Positions 48,193 through 57,613 of a stretch of 64,000 bases of DNA are shown piece after piece; the stretch's first letter is position 1, and each line of letters begins with the position of its first letter. The DNA comes from an uncultured Clostridia bacterium. GTDB lineage: Bacteria > Bacillota > Clostridia > Christensenellales > CAMQZB01. The stretch is from assembly GCA_947039455.1 (NCBI GenBank), contig CAMQZB010000003.1, forward strand, positions 40,718 through 104,717, given 5' to 3'. The notes under the pieces are model-generated. The model did no database searches. It saw only the letters and a list, made by a program, of their open reading frames with translations, and had not been told where the DNA came from. The position numbers and the translations under genes are program-made.

Positions 48193-48930
48193 ATGAATGT
48201 ATATCAAAAATTTTCAAAAATTTACGATAAATTAATGTATGACTGCGACTATGATAAATGGTCGCAGTATTTGTTATTTCACATAAAAAAGTCAAAAACC
48301 GATAATATTCGTGGTTGTGATGTTGCTTGCGGAAGTGGGAACATTACTACTTTATTGAAAAAAGGCGGAGTTGATGTTTTTGGTGTTGATATTTCAGAAC
48401 AAATGCTTCAAGTAGCTGCGGAAAAGTCTAGACAAATGGCTTTGAAAATAAATTATATCCTAGCGGACGGAATAGATTTTTCAAGCACCCATAAACTTGA
48501 TTTTGTTACTATGTGCCTTGATGGCGTAAATTATATTAAGGGCGAAGATGTTGAAAAACTTTTTCAAAACATATATAATAACCTTGGAGAAAAAGGTGTT
48601 TTCTTTTTCGATATTTCTACTACTTATAAGTTGTTAGACTTTATTGGAGAAAATATTTTTTACGACGATAGCGACGAAGTTACCTACTTGTGGACTAATT
48701 CAGTTGCTGAAGACGAAAGTTATGTGGATTATGAAATCGCATTCTTTGTGAAAGACCAAGCAGTTTATCACAGGTTTGACGAAAAACACAGACTTTATGT
48801 ACACAAAAGAGAAAACTTGACCGAGATTTTAAAGAAAGTTGGGTTCAAGACAGTGGAAGTTCGATTCGATGATTTTCATGAAAATGAGAATGAAGAAAGT
48901 ATGCGATTACATTTTATTGCAGAAAAATAA
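48193..48930 (+). CDS. class I SAM-dependent methyltransferase
   Basis: YDKLMYDCDYDKW, GCDVACGSGNITTLL, VDISEQML. Confidence 0.88.
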   Translation: MNVYQKFSKIYDKLMYDCDYDKWSQYLLFHIKKSKTDNIRGCDVACGSGNITTLLKKGGVDVFGVDISEQMLQVAAEKSRQMALKINYILADGIDFSSTHKLDFVTMCLDGVNYIKGEDVEKLFQNIYNNLGEKGVFFFDISTTYKLLDFIGENIFYDDSDEVTYLWTNSVAEDESYVDYEIAFFVKDQAVYHRFDEKHRLYVHKRENLTEILKKVGFKTVEVRFDDFHENENEESMRLHFIAEK

Positions 48931-48945
48931 CTTTATAAGGTGACT

Positions 48946-50601
48946 ATGAGCGAAGTAATTAATTTTATACAAAATTTTAAATATTATATGGACTTAGTGT
49001 ATAAGTACAGCGAAGAAGGTAGAATCATACCTTCTATTTCCATGTTACGATATGCGAAATCCGTTGCAATTACCCAAGAAGACCTTGACGAACTAGAGTT
49101 GACCACAGCGCAAATCTATGCTGAAATTGGTCGCTTTGATCAGTCAAATGATATGTACTATCAAATGCTTGAGAGAAAAAGCAATTCTGGTGACGTGTAC
49201 TTTGGTCTAGCACAAAATTTCTTCTGTTTAGACAAAACGGATATTGCCAATAAATATTTTGAAAAACTGTCAGAGGTTGAGCCTGAACTTGAAACGGAAG
49301 CGCTTAATGACTATTTCGATATCAGCGAGCAAACTTATGACGAAGAAAAGTACAAAGTGGTTTATCCTGTAAACAATGTTGACGGAGAACGTGCTAAAAA
49401 CTTGATTATTCATGGGCAAATTGACGAAGCTATTGAAGTTTTAAAAGGTATCGACAGTGGTTGCAAAAACTATGCCGAAGCTATGAATGACCTTGGAATG
49501 TGCTATATTTTGAAAAATAAAATGGAAAAAGCTCGTGAAACTATCGAAAGCGTTATGGCGATTACCGATAATGACGCAATGACTTTTTGTAATGCCATTA
49601 TAATTTATAGAATTTTTGGAAAGAAAAACAAAGAAGAAAATACTATCAAAAAACTTTTGAAAATAGAGAGCTTTAATATCTATGAACTAACGAAAGTAGC
49701 TACTGTTATGTGTGAATGTGGCAAGCATCAGGAAGCTGTGAAATACTTGAAAGAACTGCTGGAACAACGTCCTTATGTTCGTTCATATATGGCACTTTTG
49801 GGTATTGCTCATTACAACATGGGTGAATATGAAGCTGCTCTTGATGTTTTTGTGGATATGTATAAACTAGACAATAACTGCGCTAATTCACGATATTTTA
49901 TCGGTGTTACGAAAAATGCCATTGAGAAGTTTAAGGCAAACCAAGACTTCCAAAAAATTCTTGAATATACAGGTGATTTGCCAAACGTCGAATACGCAAG
50001 AATACACAGCCTATGGAGCGAAATCGTTGCCAACGGAAACTTAAATGACCTTGACGATGTTAATTCTAAAATGTGGCGTGAGTTTATGTGGATTATGGAA
50101 AGTGGCGACAAAATGTTGCAAGGAAAAATCGTTACTAAATTGATTAGCTCGAAAATCAACAGAACTGTTGAAATTATTCAATGGATTCTTGTGCGTGAAT
50201 ATATCACTTTATACGTGAAAGGTATTGCGATACAAGGGTTGATTTCAAAAAACCAAAAAGAGTTTGATTATGTTAATTACGGTTTGTTTACTACACATAA
50301 AATAGCTTATCCTAACGGTTTTAGAAAGTGCGGAAAAGGACTGAAAGCCGCCTACGGAAAAGCTTACGCATTGACACTTATTTTAGATAACAACAGACTG
50401 AAAACCTTGCCTGAAACATTTCTGAAATTCAAAAACTCTATGGAAGAAAAAGGCTTGATTTTTAAAATTAGTGGCGGAATGGCTGTGCTTTTGTTGCTTC
50501 AAAACGGTAGTGGTCACATTATGCCAGAAGATATTCTTTGTGATATGCTTGATGTTAAAATTGAAGTGCTTAAAAAATATCAAAAACAACTGAAAATCTA
50601 A
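48946..50601 (+). CDS. TPR-repeat protein
   Basis: Repeated helical TPR-like motifs (GNAIIYRIFGK, GIAHYNMGEYEAALDVFVDMYKLD). Confidence 0.75.
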   Translation: MSEVINFIQNFKYYMDLVYKYSEEGRIIPSISMLRYAKSVAITQEDLDELELTTAQIYAEIGRFDQSNDMYYQMLERKSNSGDVYFGLAQNFFCLDKTDIANKYFEKLSEVEPELETEALNDYFDISEQTYDEEKYKVVYPVNNVDGERAKNLIIHGQIDEAIEVLKGIDSGCKNYAEAMNDLGMCYILKNKMEKARETIESVMAITDNDAMTFCNAIIIYRIFGKKNKEENTIKKLLKIESFNIYELTKVATVMCECGKHQEAVKYLKELLEQRPYVRSYMALLGIAHYNMGEYEAALDVFVDMYKLDNNCANSRYFIGVTKNAIEKFKANQDFQKILEYTGDLPNVEYARIHSLWSEIVANGNLNDLDDVNSKMWREFMWIMESGDKMLQGKIVTKLISSKINRTVEIIQWILVREYITLYVKGIAIQGLISKNQKEFDYVNYGLFTTHKIAYPNGFRKCGKGLKAAYGKAYALTLILDNNRLKTLPETFLKFKNSMEEKGLIFKISGGMAVLLLLQNGSGHIMPEDILCDMLDVKIEVLKKYQKQLKI

Positions 50602-50616
50602 GTAGTGTAATTTATA

Positions 50617-50702
50617 ATAAACAATTAGATATTAATCAGTTAAGATAAATTATATAAACAATTAACCATTAGAAACTATAATAACTGAGATATAAACAAT
50701 TA
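50617..50702. repeat. three ATAAACAATTA direct repeats at 37-38 bp spacing
   Basis: Exact 11-mers at 50617, 50654, 50692. Confidence 0.8.
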
Positions 50703-50732
50703 AGAAACAAAGAAACTGAAAAATAAAGAAAT

Positions 50733-50785
50733 AAATCCCCCTTTGCCAACATAGGATAAGATAGGCAAAGGGGGATTTTTATTTT
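50733..50785 (+). promoter_or_regulatory. 15-bp perfect hairpin overlapping the SD of the following gene
   Basis: AAATCCCCCTTTGCC - 16 nt - GGCAAAGGGGGATTT, then TTATTTTG; TTG start at 50784. Confidence 0.7.
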
Positions 50786-51860
50786 GAAAATTAGTTGGTT
50801 GAAAATTTTATCCACGAGTTTCGTGTTTATTGGTATAATTATTGGGGCAGGTTTTGCAAGTGGAAGGGAGCTTTTAGTGTACTTTCAAAATGACATGAAA
50901 TACATAGCTTTTTGTGGGTTGTTGATACTAGGTTGTTTTTATTTCATGGGGAAATTTTTTTTAGATTACGGAAATAAAATCAAGGTAGATAACATTGCTG
51001 AACTTGTAAAAACGGATAATAAATGGCTGTCAAAAACATTGCTTGTGGTAATAATATTTTGTTATTTCACATCAGCTAGCACTATGGTTGCAGGAGTTGA
51101 CGAATTATGTTTTTCAGTATTTAAAAATAAATTGCCACTAGTAACAATCGCAACAATAATAGTTGCGGTGCTGTGCGTAATCAAGGGTATCAGCGGACTA
51201 AAAATAGTGAATTCAATTCTAATTCCAATTATCCTTGTATTTATTATAACGGTGTCAATTATTACTATAAAAGCTGAAAACGGAATTTCGGTAGCCTTCA
51301 CGGGAAATACGCTATATAATGTAGTGTTTGACGGAATAATGTATTCAGCTATGAATCTTTTGGTAGCATCTTTGGTGTTAGCAAAACTTGGTGGGGAGTT
51401 AAATAAAAGAGAAATCAAAATCTCAAGCGGTATTTCTGCAGTATTAATTGCTGTTGTTGCGGTGCTATTTTTGCTAGCAATGGCAACGGACGAACTAATG
51501 AAATTCGCCCCAATGCCACTTGTATATTTAGCAACAAACATCAGTGAGTTGTTTAAATATTTTTCAATAGGAATGATATTTTTAGGAATTTTCACAACGC
51601 TTTTAGCTTGTTATTTTGCACTTATAGAATGGACCAATAGCCACACGAAAAACGTATGGCTATCAGCTGTTTTAGTTGTTTTATCAACATATTTATTCAG
51701 CAAAATTGGATTTTTAAAAATAGTTGCAGTGTTCTATCCAATTCACAGTTTTGTGGGAATAATTGTTCTTGTGGTTTGCTACAAAAAGCTATCCTTTGTA
51801 TCGTATGCTGAATTTTTCAAGAAGCGATACGCCATAGTAGATAAGTCCCGCAAGGATTAA
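50784..51860 (+). CDS. YkvI-like membrane protein / amino-acid permease-like
   Basis: IIIGAGFASGRELLVYF N-terminus; ~10 TM helices. Confidence 0.75.
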   Translation: MKISWLKILSTSFVFIGIIIGAGFASGRELLVYFQNDMKYIAFCGLLILGCFYFMGKFFLDYGNKIKVDNIAELVKTDNKWLSKTLLVVIIFCYFTSASTMVAGVDELCFSVFKNKLPLVTIATIIVAVLCVIKGISGLKIVNSILIPIILVFIITVSIITIKAENGISVAFTGNTLYNVVFDGIMYSAMNLLVASLVLAKLGGELNKREIKISSGISAVLIAVVAVLFLLAMATDELMKFAPMPLVYLATNISELFKYFSIGMIFLGIFTTLLACYFALIEWTNSHTKNVWLSAVLVVLSTYLFSKIGFLKIVAVFYPIHSFVGIIVLVVCYKKLSFVSYAEFFKKRYAIVDKSRKD

Positions 51861-52589
51861 AAGAATCACGGTGCAAGTCATTACTAAATCAAGATCGAAA
51901 ATCTGACTACCGTAAACAATTAAGAAGCCGATACCCGCTTTTGACACTAGGTATTCGCCCATAATTGAACCTACGAAAGACAGTCCAACGTTAATTTTTA
52001 GCATTGAAATAGTGGTAGGTAAGCTAGCTTGGAAAATTAGTTTTCTAAAGATAGTGAACCTACTTGCGCCCATGCCTTGCATCATTGAAATTTGCTCTTG
52101 AGGCACTGCTAGGAACGCATTTTGAACTGTGATTATAGTGATAATTACGCAAATCAAAACAGTCATTGCGATAATTGAGTTATACCCTGCCCCGAACCAA
52201 ATAATCAAAATAGGTCCAAGTGCAATTTTAGGTAAGCTGTTTAAAACTACTAAATAAGGTTCGGAAATTTTCTTTAATTTGCTAGACCACCAGTTTAAGA
52301 AACCGAAAAAAGTTCCAACTACTGTTGCTATGGCAAAGCCAATCAAAGTTTCCGCCGTGGTAACTCCAATATGGAAAAACAGCTCTCCACCTGAAGCTAA
52401 GTCAAATAATGTTTCAACAATTCTTGATGGACAAGACATGATAAATACGTCAATAATGTTGAAGTACGCAAGCAATTCCCAAAGGATAATAAAGCCCACT
52501 AAGATACCTAATCTAATTCCGTGAATAGACCACCTTTGCATTTTTTCTTTTTTTAAGTATGCTAAGTGGGATTGTGTGTGATTGATCAT
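51789..52589 (-). CDS. NitT/TauT-type ABC transporter permease
   Basis: LNSLPKIALGPILIIWFGAGYNS EAA-like loop, MQGMGASRFTIFRKL. Confidence 0.9.
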   Translation of the reverse strand: MINHTQSHLAYLKKEKMQRWSIHGIRLGILVGFIILWELLAYFNIIDVFIMSCPSRIVETLFDLASGGELFFHIGVTTAETLIGFAIATVVGTFFGFLNWWSSKLKKISEPYLVVLNSLPKIALGPILIIWFGAGYNSIIAMTVLICVIITIITVQNAFLAVPQEQISMMQGMGASRFTIFRKLIFQASLPTTISMLKINVGLSFVGSIMGEYLVSKAGIGFLIVYGSQIFDLDLVMTCTVILLILAGLIYYGVSLLEKFSIRYKG

Positions 52590-53332
52590 GTATTAAGTTC
52601 CCCCCAAATTTTATCGAAATATTTGGAAAACTCAGGATTCTTACGTCTTTCCAAAGGTGTGCTTTCTTTCAAATCTATGTTGTGTATATTCAAAACACGA
52701 GCAGGACGAGTAGTTAACACCACAATTCTGTCAGCAAAGGCAATGGCCTCGCTCAAATCATGGGTAACAAGTATTGCTGTTTTCTTTTCTGAAGTAATGA
52801 TATGATGTAAATCGTTGCTGACGTTTAGCCTTGTTTGATAGTCAAGGGCGGAAGTTGGTTCGTCAAGCAAAAGAATTTTTGGTGAAGTAGCAAGGGTTCT
52901 GATTAGAGCAACTCTTTGACGCATACCTCCAGATAATTCTTGTGGGTACTTATTAGAAAACTCTAGCAAGCCATATTTTTCTAATAAATTATTAACGTAA
53001 GCCTTTGAATCGTCGTTGACATTCTTTTGAATTTCAAGACCTAAAAGACAGTTTTTGAAGATAGTTCGCCATTCGAAAAGACAATCACGCTGTAACATAT
53101 AGCCAATGTTCAGCCCTTTATCGTTCTTTTCTTTGCATATAATTTCACCGCTAGTGGGTTTAATTAAGTTTGAAATTAGTGATAGTATAGTAGTTTTACC
53201 ACAGCCAGAAGGGCCGACGATTGCAATAAGCTCACCCTCTTGGCAAGCAAATGACAGATTGTCAATAGCGTTCACTTCGCCTTGCTGACTGTGGTATATA
53301 TGAGAAACGTTTTTAAATTCTAAAATACTCAT
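52586..53332 (-). CDS. NitT/TauT-type ABC transporter ATP-binding protein
   Basis: [40 protein letters not shown]. Confidence 0.95.
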   Translation of the reverse strand: MSILEFKNVSHIYHSQQGEVNAIDNLSFACQEGELIAIVGPSGCGKTTILSLISNLIKPTSGEIICKEKNDKGLNIGYMLQRDCLFEWRTIFKNCLLGLEIQKNVNDDSKAYVNNLLEKYGLLEFSNKYPQELSGGMRQRVALIRTLATSPKILLLDEPTSALDYQTRLNVSNDLHHIITSEKKTAILVTHDLSEAIAFADRIVVLTTRPARVLNIHNIDLKESTPLERRKNPEFSKYFDKIWGELNT

Positions 53333-53601
53333 TTAATACTCCTTCGTAAAATTTACTATTATATTTCATTGTATTTTCAATGTTCAATAATGGTGATAGA
53401 TTAGTAAAATTTCCAAAATCTATTTTTTAAATTCAAAATTGCCTTAGGGATTAACACTAAAATCAGTTTTAAATTCAGTTCGCTTATAAATTAAATGGTT
53501 TTTATATTGTGTAATAAGCGTTTTGTTTTTCTCTATAAACATAATGTTTTCGGAAGGTGCATTTTTTTGTTTATTATTATGTTGTAGTATTGGAGTAAAC
53601 C

Positions 53602-53657
53602 AACATATTGTGCGATATGTTGGCTATTGCCTATTGATATCTTTACAATTATAATGT
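53602..53657 (+). promoter_or_regulatory. inverted repeat plus promoter upstream of dehydratase cluster
   Basis: CCAACATAT-tgtgcg-ATATGTTGG (53602-53625) just 5' of TTGCCT-17-TATAAT (53629-53657). Confidence 0.6.
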
Positions 53658-53792
53658 ATAATATGAATGTTAAAGATTAAGTTCTGCCCAACTACGCTCT
53701 AAATTAGTTAAATATTTAACGAAGTGGGTATTGTGTAATGGTGGAACTTGAATTAATAGGGAAAAATATTAATTATATAGAGGAGAAATAGG

Positions 53793-54995
53793 GTGAAGGA
53801 TTTAAAGCATTTATACTACTTTGAACAGCTTCTTGAGGACGCTAACAACCAGCTTGTTAGGCAAGGAAAAGAGGAGGGCAAACTAGCACTTGGTTACACT
53901 TGTTTCCATATGCCAGAGGTTTTACTTAACTTGGACAACTGCTTTTCATTAAGATTGCGAGCTCCAAAAACGGGGTCTATGGACATCGCTACTTATTATA
54001 TGTCAAACTACACTTGTGAATTTTGTCGAGCGATACTTGAGAGAAGCATTGAGGGTGGTTTCAACTTCCTTGACGCACTTTTAGCAGTTGACGCTTGTGC
54101 GCAAATGAATAGGTGTGTTGAAAACGTAGAAATACAAAATCTTATTGATAAAGAGAAGTTTTTCGTTTCACACGTTGACGTTCCTTATAAAGTGGACGAT
54201 TCAGCAATTACTCATTATGTTCAACAAATAAAACTTAAAGTTATGGACAAACTTTCAGAAAATTACGGTGTTGATATTTCTGATAAATCAATTAGAAAAG
54301 CGGTGGAAGAACATAACGCACTTTGTCGCATTATTACTGAAATCGGAAATTATAGAAAAGAGGACAATCCACGTATCACAGGTTATGAGTTCCACATTTT
54401 AACATTAATTAGTTACGCTTGCCCACGATATTTAGTTATGGAAAAGCTTACGGAGACTTTAGAAGAACTTAAAACACGTGAATGTGATGATAAAAAGCAA
54501 TTCCGTGCTAAAGTAGTTATGGTTGGAAGTGAAATGGACGATCCAGAGTTTACGAAAATCATTGAGGAATCTGGCGCACTAGTTGTTGCGGACAGATACT
54601 GTTTCGGTTCTTTCCCAGGCCGTGAAGAAATTATATTAAATGACACGGAAGACGTGCTTATGCAAGTTTGCCGTCAATATCTTGTGGACAGCCTTTGCCC
54701 ACGTTATATGAGTACTGAGAAAATCGACGAAAGACGTGCGAATGTAGATTATTTATTTAGAGAATTTAACGCTGATGGAGTAATCTATGAGCAAATTAAG
54801 TTCTGCGATTATTGGGGATATGAAAGAGTGTTGTCAGGATACGTGGTGAATAAAGATTACGGTCATCCGATACTTTCAATTGACCGTCCTTACATGGCGA
54901 AAGCTTCTGGACAACTTAGAACAAGAATTCAAGCATTTGTTGAAAGTCTTGAAATTAAGAAAATAAATAAGGCAAAGGAGGGTAAGAAAAAATGA
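53793..54995 (+). CDS. 2-hydroxyacyl-CoA dehydratase / benzoyl-CoA reductase-type subunit
   Basis: GYTCFHMPEVLL, LRLRAPKTGSMDIATYYMSNYTCEFCRAILE, conserved Cys, VMVGSEMDDPEFTKIIEESGALVVADRYCFGS. Confidence 0.88.
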   Translation: MKDLKHLYYFEQLLEDANNQLVRQGKEEGKLALGYTCFHMPEVLLNLDNCFSLRLRAPKTGSMDIATYYMSNYTCEFCRAILERSIEGGFNFLDALLAVDACAQMNRCVENVEIQNLIDKEKFFVSHVDVPYKVDDSAITHYVQQIKLKVMDKLSENYGVDISDKSIRKAVEEHNALCRIITEIGNYRKEDNPRITGYEFHILTLISYACPRYLVMEKLTETLEELKTRECDDKKQFRAKVVMVGSEMDDPEFTKIIEESGALVVADRYCFGSFPGREEIILNDTEDVLMQVCRQYLVDSLCPRYMSTEKIDERRANVDYLFREFNADGVIYEQIKFCDYWGYERVLSGYVVNKDYGHPILSIDRPYMAKASGQLRTRIQAFVESLEIKKINKAKEGKKK

Positions 54996-56518
54996 GTAAA
55001 CTTGGTAAATTATACACAGGAAAACAATATATAAAACGCAGAGAATGGCGTGGTTTCCGTGATACTATGTACGATTTTTATCGTTGGTTAGTGACATGGA
55101 AAGACTTGATTAAGTTCGTTTTCAGCTCACCACTTCGTATTACTAGAGGAATTTTTACATACCGTTGGATGGGTTCATACCTAACTACAACAGCATTTAT
55201 TGATAGACACTCAATGGGTCTTCGTGGAACTGCACTTAGGATTAATCACTTGCATTTCAACATGATGATTAAAAACACTACTCAGTTAATTGCTAATCAA
55301 TTCAAAGCGGATAAACGTTTTGGAAAATCAACTAAATTATCTGACAAAATAGTATTGTTTGACGAAATGATGCCAATGCACCTTATGGCGGGATTTCCGA
55401 ACCTATTCGGTGTTCCAATTCAAGTTGCTCCAGTTTTCCAATGTTCAGTTATTGATCAACAAAGTATGATTCAATACCTTGATGCGGTGGAGAATTTCGG
55501 ATTGCCCTCAGACGTTTGCCCACTTCCAGCTTGTGAAGCTGGTGCGGGAATACTTGATGATTACCCACAAATCGGTTGTTGTTATGTTAGTTCATCAATG
55601 CCTTGCGACGGTTCAGTTATGGCAAGTGCATTCCAAAGTAGATACTTCGATCTACCGACTTTCCCACTAACACTTCCTGTTCGTTATTTAGATATGGAAA
55701 CAGAAGCTTATGCTGTGCAAAACATGAAAGACTGTATTGCCTTTATCGAAAAGCACACAGGGGAAACTTACGATTGGGACGCTTACTTTACGGCAATGAA
55801 ACAATATAATAAAGAAACGGAATTTGAAATGCAAAAATGGGAAATCAACAAAACTGAGTACCCACAAATTACAGGAGCGAGCTTAGCACTTTACAGAATG
55901 TATAGTTTCTTAGTTGCCGCATCTATGGATAAGCGTTTCTTGAAAGTTCAAGAGAAAGTTAATAAATTAATGATGAAAGGCTATGAAAAGAAAGAAAAGT
56001 GTAGTAAGGAAATGCGTCACCGTGCAGTTGTATGGGCACCGCCTGCTCACTATTATTCAAACTTCTCAACATGGGCAGAGAACTGTTGGGGAATAAATGT
56101 TCTTATAGATATGGAGAGTTTGGTTGCTACTAAATTCTTCAATACGGAAGATAAGGAAGAAACTTTGAAAGATTTAGCTCATACTTACGAGAGAATGACA
56201 ATGCGTCGTCATACTAATGGCGGATTTGTTAACGTATTAGACGAACTTTGGAACGTATGCAAAGAGTTTAACTGCGATATGGTAATTATGTATGTTGGTA
56301 TCTCATGTAAGACTATGGCGGGATTAACGGGTCTATTTGAGGAGCAAGCGAGAGATCGTGGAATCCACCTTATTTGGGTAGACCATGACTTGATGGATCC
56401 AAGAACCGTTTCAAGAAAAGAAATGCGTGGGTTCGTTAATAGATACATGACAACAGTTTTAAGAGAAGAACCTGTAGACGAGTCATTAGTTGATTTTAAT
56501 GATGAAAAAACCTGGTAA
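54992..56518 (+). CDS. 2-hydroxyacyl-CoA dehydratase-type large subunit (508 aa)
   Basis: ATGA overlap with previous gene; CPLPACEAGAG, SSMPCDG conserved Cys; C-terminal GIHLIWVDHDLMDPR. Confidence 0.8.
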   Translation: MSKLGKLYTGKQYIKRREWRGFRDTMYDFYRWLVTWKDLIKFVFSSPLRITRGIFTYRWMGSYLTTTAFIDRHSMGLRGTALRINHLHFNMMIKNTTQLIANQFKADKRFGKSTKLSDKIVLFDEMMPMHLMAGFPNLFGVPIQVAPVFQCSVIDQQSMIQYLDAVENFGLPSDVCPLPACEAGAGILDDYPQIGCCYVSSSMPCDGSVMASAFQSRYFDLPTFPLTLPVRYLDMETEAYAVQNMKDCIAFIEKHTGETYDWDAYFTAMKQYNKETEFEMQKWEINKTEYPQITGASLALYRMYSFLVAASMDKRFLKVQEKVNKLMMKGYEKKEKCSKEMRHRAVVWAPPAHYYSNFSTWAENCWGINVLIDMESLVATKFFNTEDKEETLKDLAHTYERMTMRRHTNGGFVNVLDELWNVCKEFNCDMVIMYVGISCKTMAGLTGLFEEQARDRGIHLIWVDHDLMDPRTVSRKEMRGFVNRYMTTVLREEPVDESLVDFNDEKTW

Positions 56519-56533
56519 GGAGATATAAAGATT

Positions 56534-57334
56534 ATGAGTAAATATTTTGGCGGTTGTGATGTTGGATCAACATACACAAAAACAGTTATATTAGATGAAA
56601 GTGGAAAAATTGTTTCTACTAATACTATAAGAAGTAAAATGAATTCGGAAGAATCTGCTAAAGCTGGTTTGAACCAAGCTATTAGCGAACTTGGTTTGAG
56701 TTCTTTAAAGGAATTGGCTTATATAATCGGTACTGGTTACGGAAGAAACAAAGTGCCACAAGCGGTGGAGAATATCTCAGAGATTTCTTGCCACGCTATG
56801 GGTGTACACGTTACTGACCCTAACGTAAAAGCAATTATCGATATCGGTGGGCAAGATGTTAAGGGTATCTCAATAGACGTTGACGGTACTGTTAAAGCCT
56901 TTGCTATGAACGATAAATGCGCTGCGGGTACTGGTAGGTTCTTTGAGAACATGGCTAACGCTTTTGAGTTGTCATTACCTGAGTTTTCCGACTTGTCATT
57001 AACAGCGAAAAACGTAATTCCTATTACTGCACAATGTACTGTATTTGCGGAAAGTGAAATTATTACACTTGTTGGCGAGGGTAAACCTAGAGAAGAAATC
57101 GCTGCGGGTATTCAACTTGCGGTGGCGAAACGTTGTTTTGTTATGGCGAAAAAAGCAGGGGCTGTGGATAGCATTACGCTAACTGGTGGCTGTGCGAAAA
57201 ACGAAGGTTTGAAAAAAGCTATTGAGAAGGTTTTGAAGTTGAAAGTTATTAACTTAAAAACTGATCCTCAAATTATGGGTGCTTTAGGGGCGGCGGAATA
57301 CGCTCGTCAAAAAGGCCTAGCTAGGGAGGCTTAA
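56534..57334 (+). CDS. 2-hydroxyacyl-CoA dehydratase activase (BadF/BadG/BcrA/BcrD ATPase family)
   Basis: GGCDVGSTYTKTVILDE, DIGGQDVKGI, NDKCAAGTGRFFENMA, GGCAKNEGL. Confidence 0.95.
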   Translation: MSKYFGGCDVGSTYTKTVILDESGKIVSTNTIRSKMNSEESAKAGLNQAISELGLSSLKELAYIIGTGYGRNKVPQAVENISEISCHAMGVHVTDPNVKAIIDIGGQDVKGISIDVDGTVKAFAMNDKCAAGTGRFFENMANAFELSLPEFSDLSLTAKNVIPITAQCTVFAESEIITLVGEGKPREEIAAGIQLAVAKRCFVMAKKAGAVDSITLTGGCAKNEGLKKAIEKVLKLKVINLKTDPQIMGALGAAEYARQKGLAREA

Positions 57335-57338
57335 TATT

Positions 57339-57494
57339 ATGAGTTTATGGTGGCTTTTTGCAATAATCCCAGCTGGATTATTTGTGTTGTTATTTACTAT
57401 TTACTTTTTCAATCTTGACAATAAAGCGGTTTCATTAGTTTACAAAATGTTAGGAAAGAAATTCGAAAAACAAAACAAAGAAACAAAACTCTAG
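57339..57494 (+). CDS. small single-pass membrane protein (51 aa, not in ORF track)
   Basis: SD agggagg; MSLWWLFAIIPAGLFVLLFTIYFFNLDNKAVSLVYKMLGKKFEKQNKETKL. Confidence 0.7.
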   Translation: MSLWWLFAIIPAGLFVLLFTIYFFNLDNKAVSLVYKMLGKKFEKQNKETKL

Positions 57495-57613
57495 TTTGAT
57501 ATGCTTGATAGTTTTAGCTAGACAAAATTTAACAAAAAATAAAAAATTAGGTATGGACATTATAGAAAAAGTATGATAAAATAATGTTATATTGATAAGT
57601 AAGGAGAGAATTT

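Noticed and set aside
51062-51595. 177-aa minus ORF inside the YkvI-like gene
   Set aside because: Shadow of a hydrophobic coding sequence; low-complexity Ile/Thr composition, no RBS.
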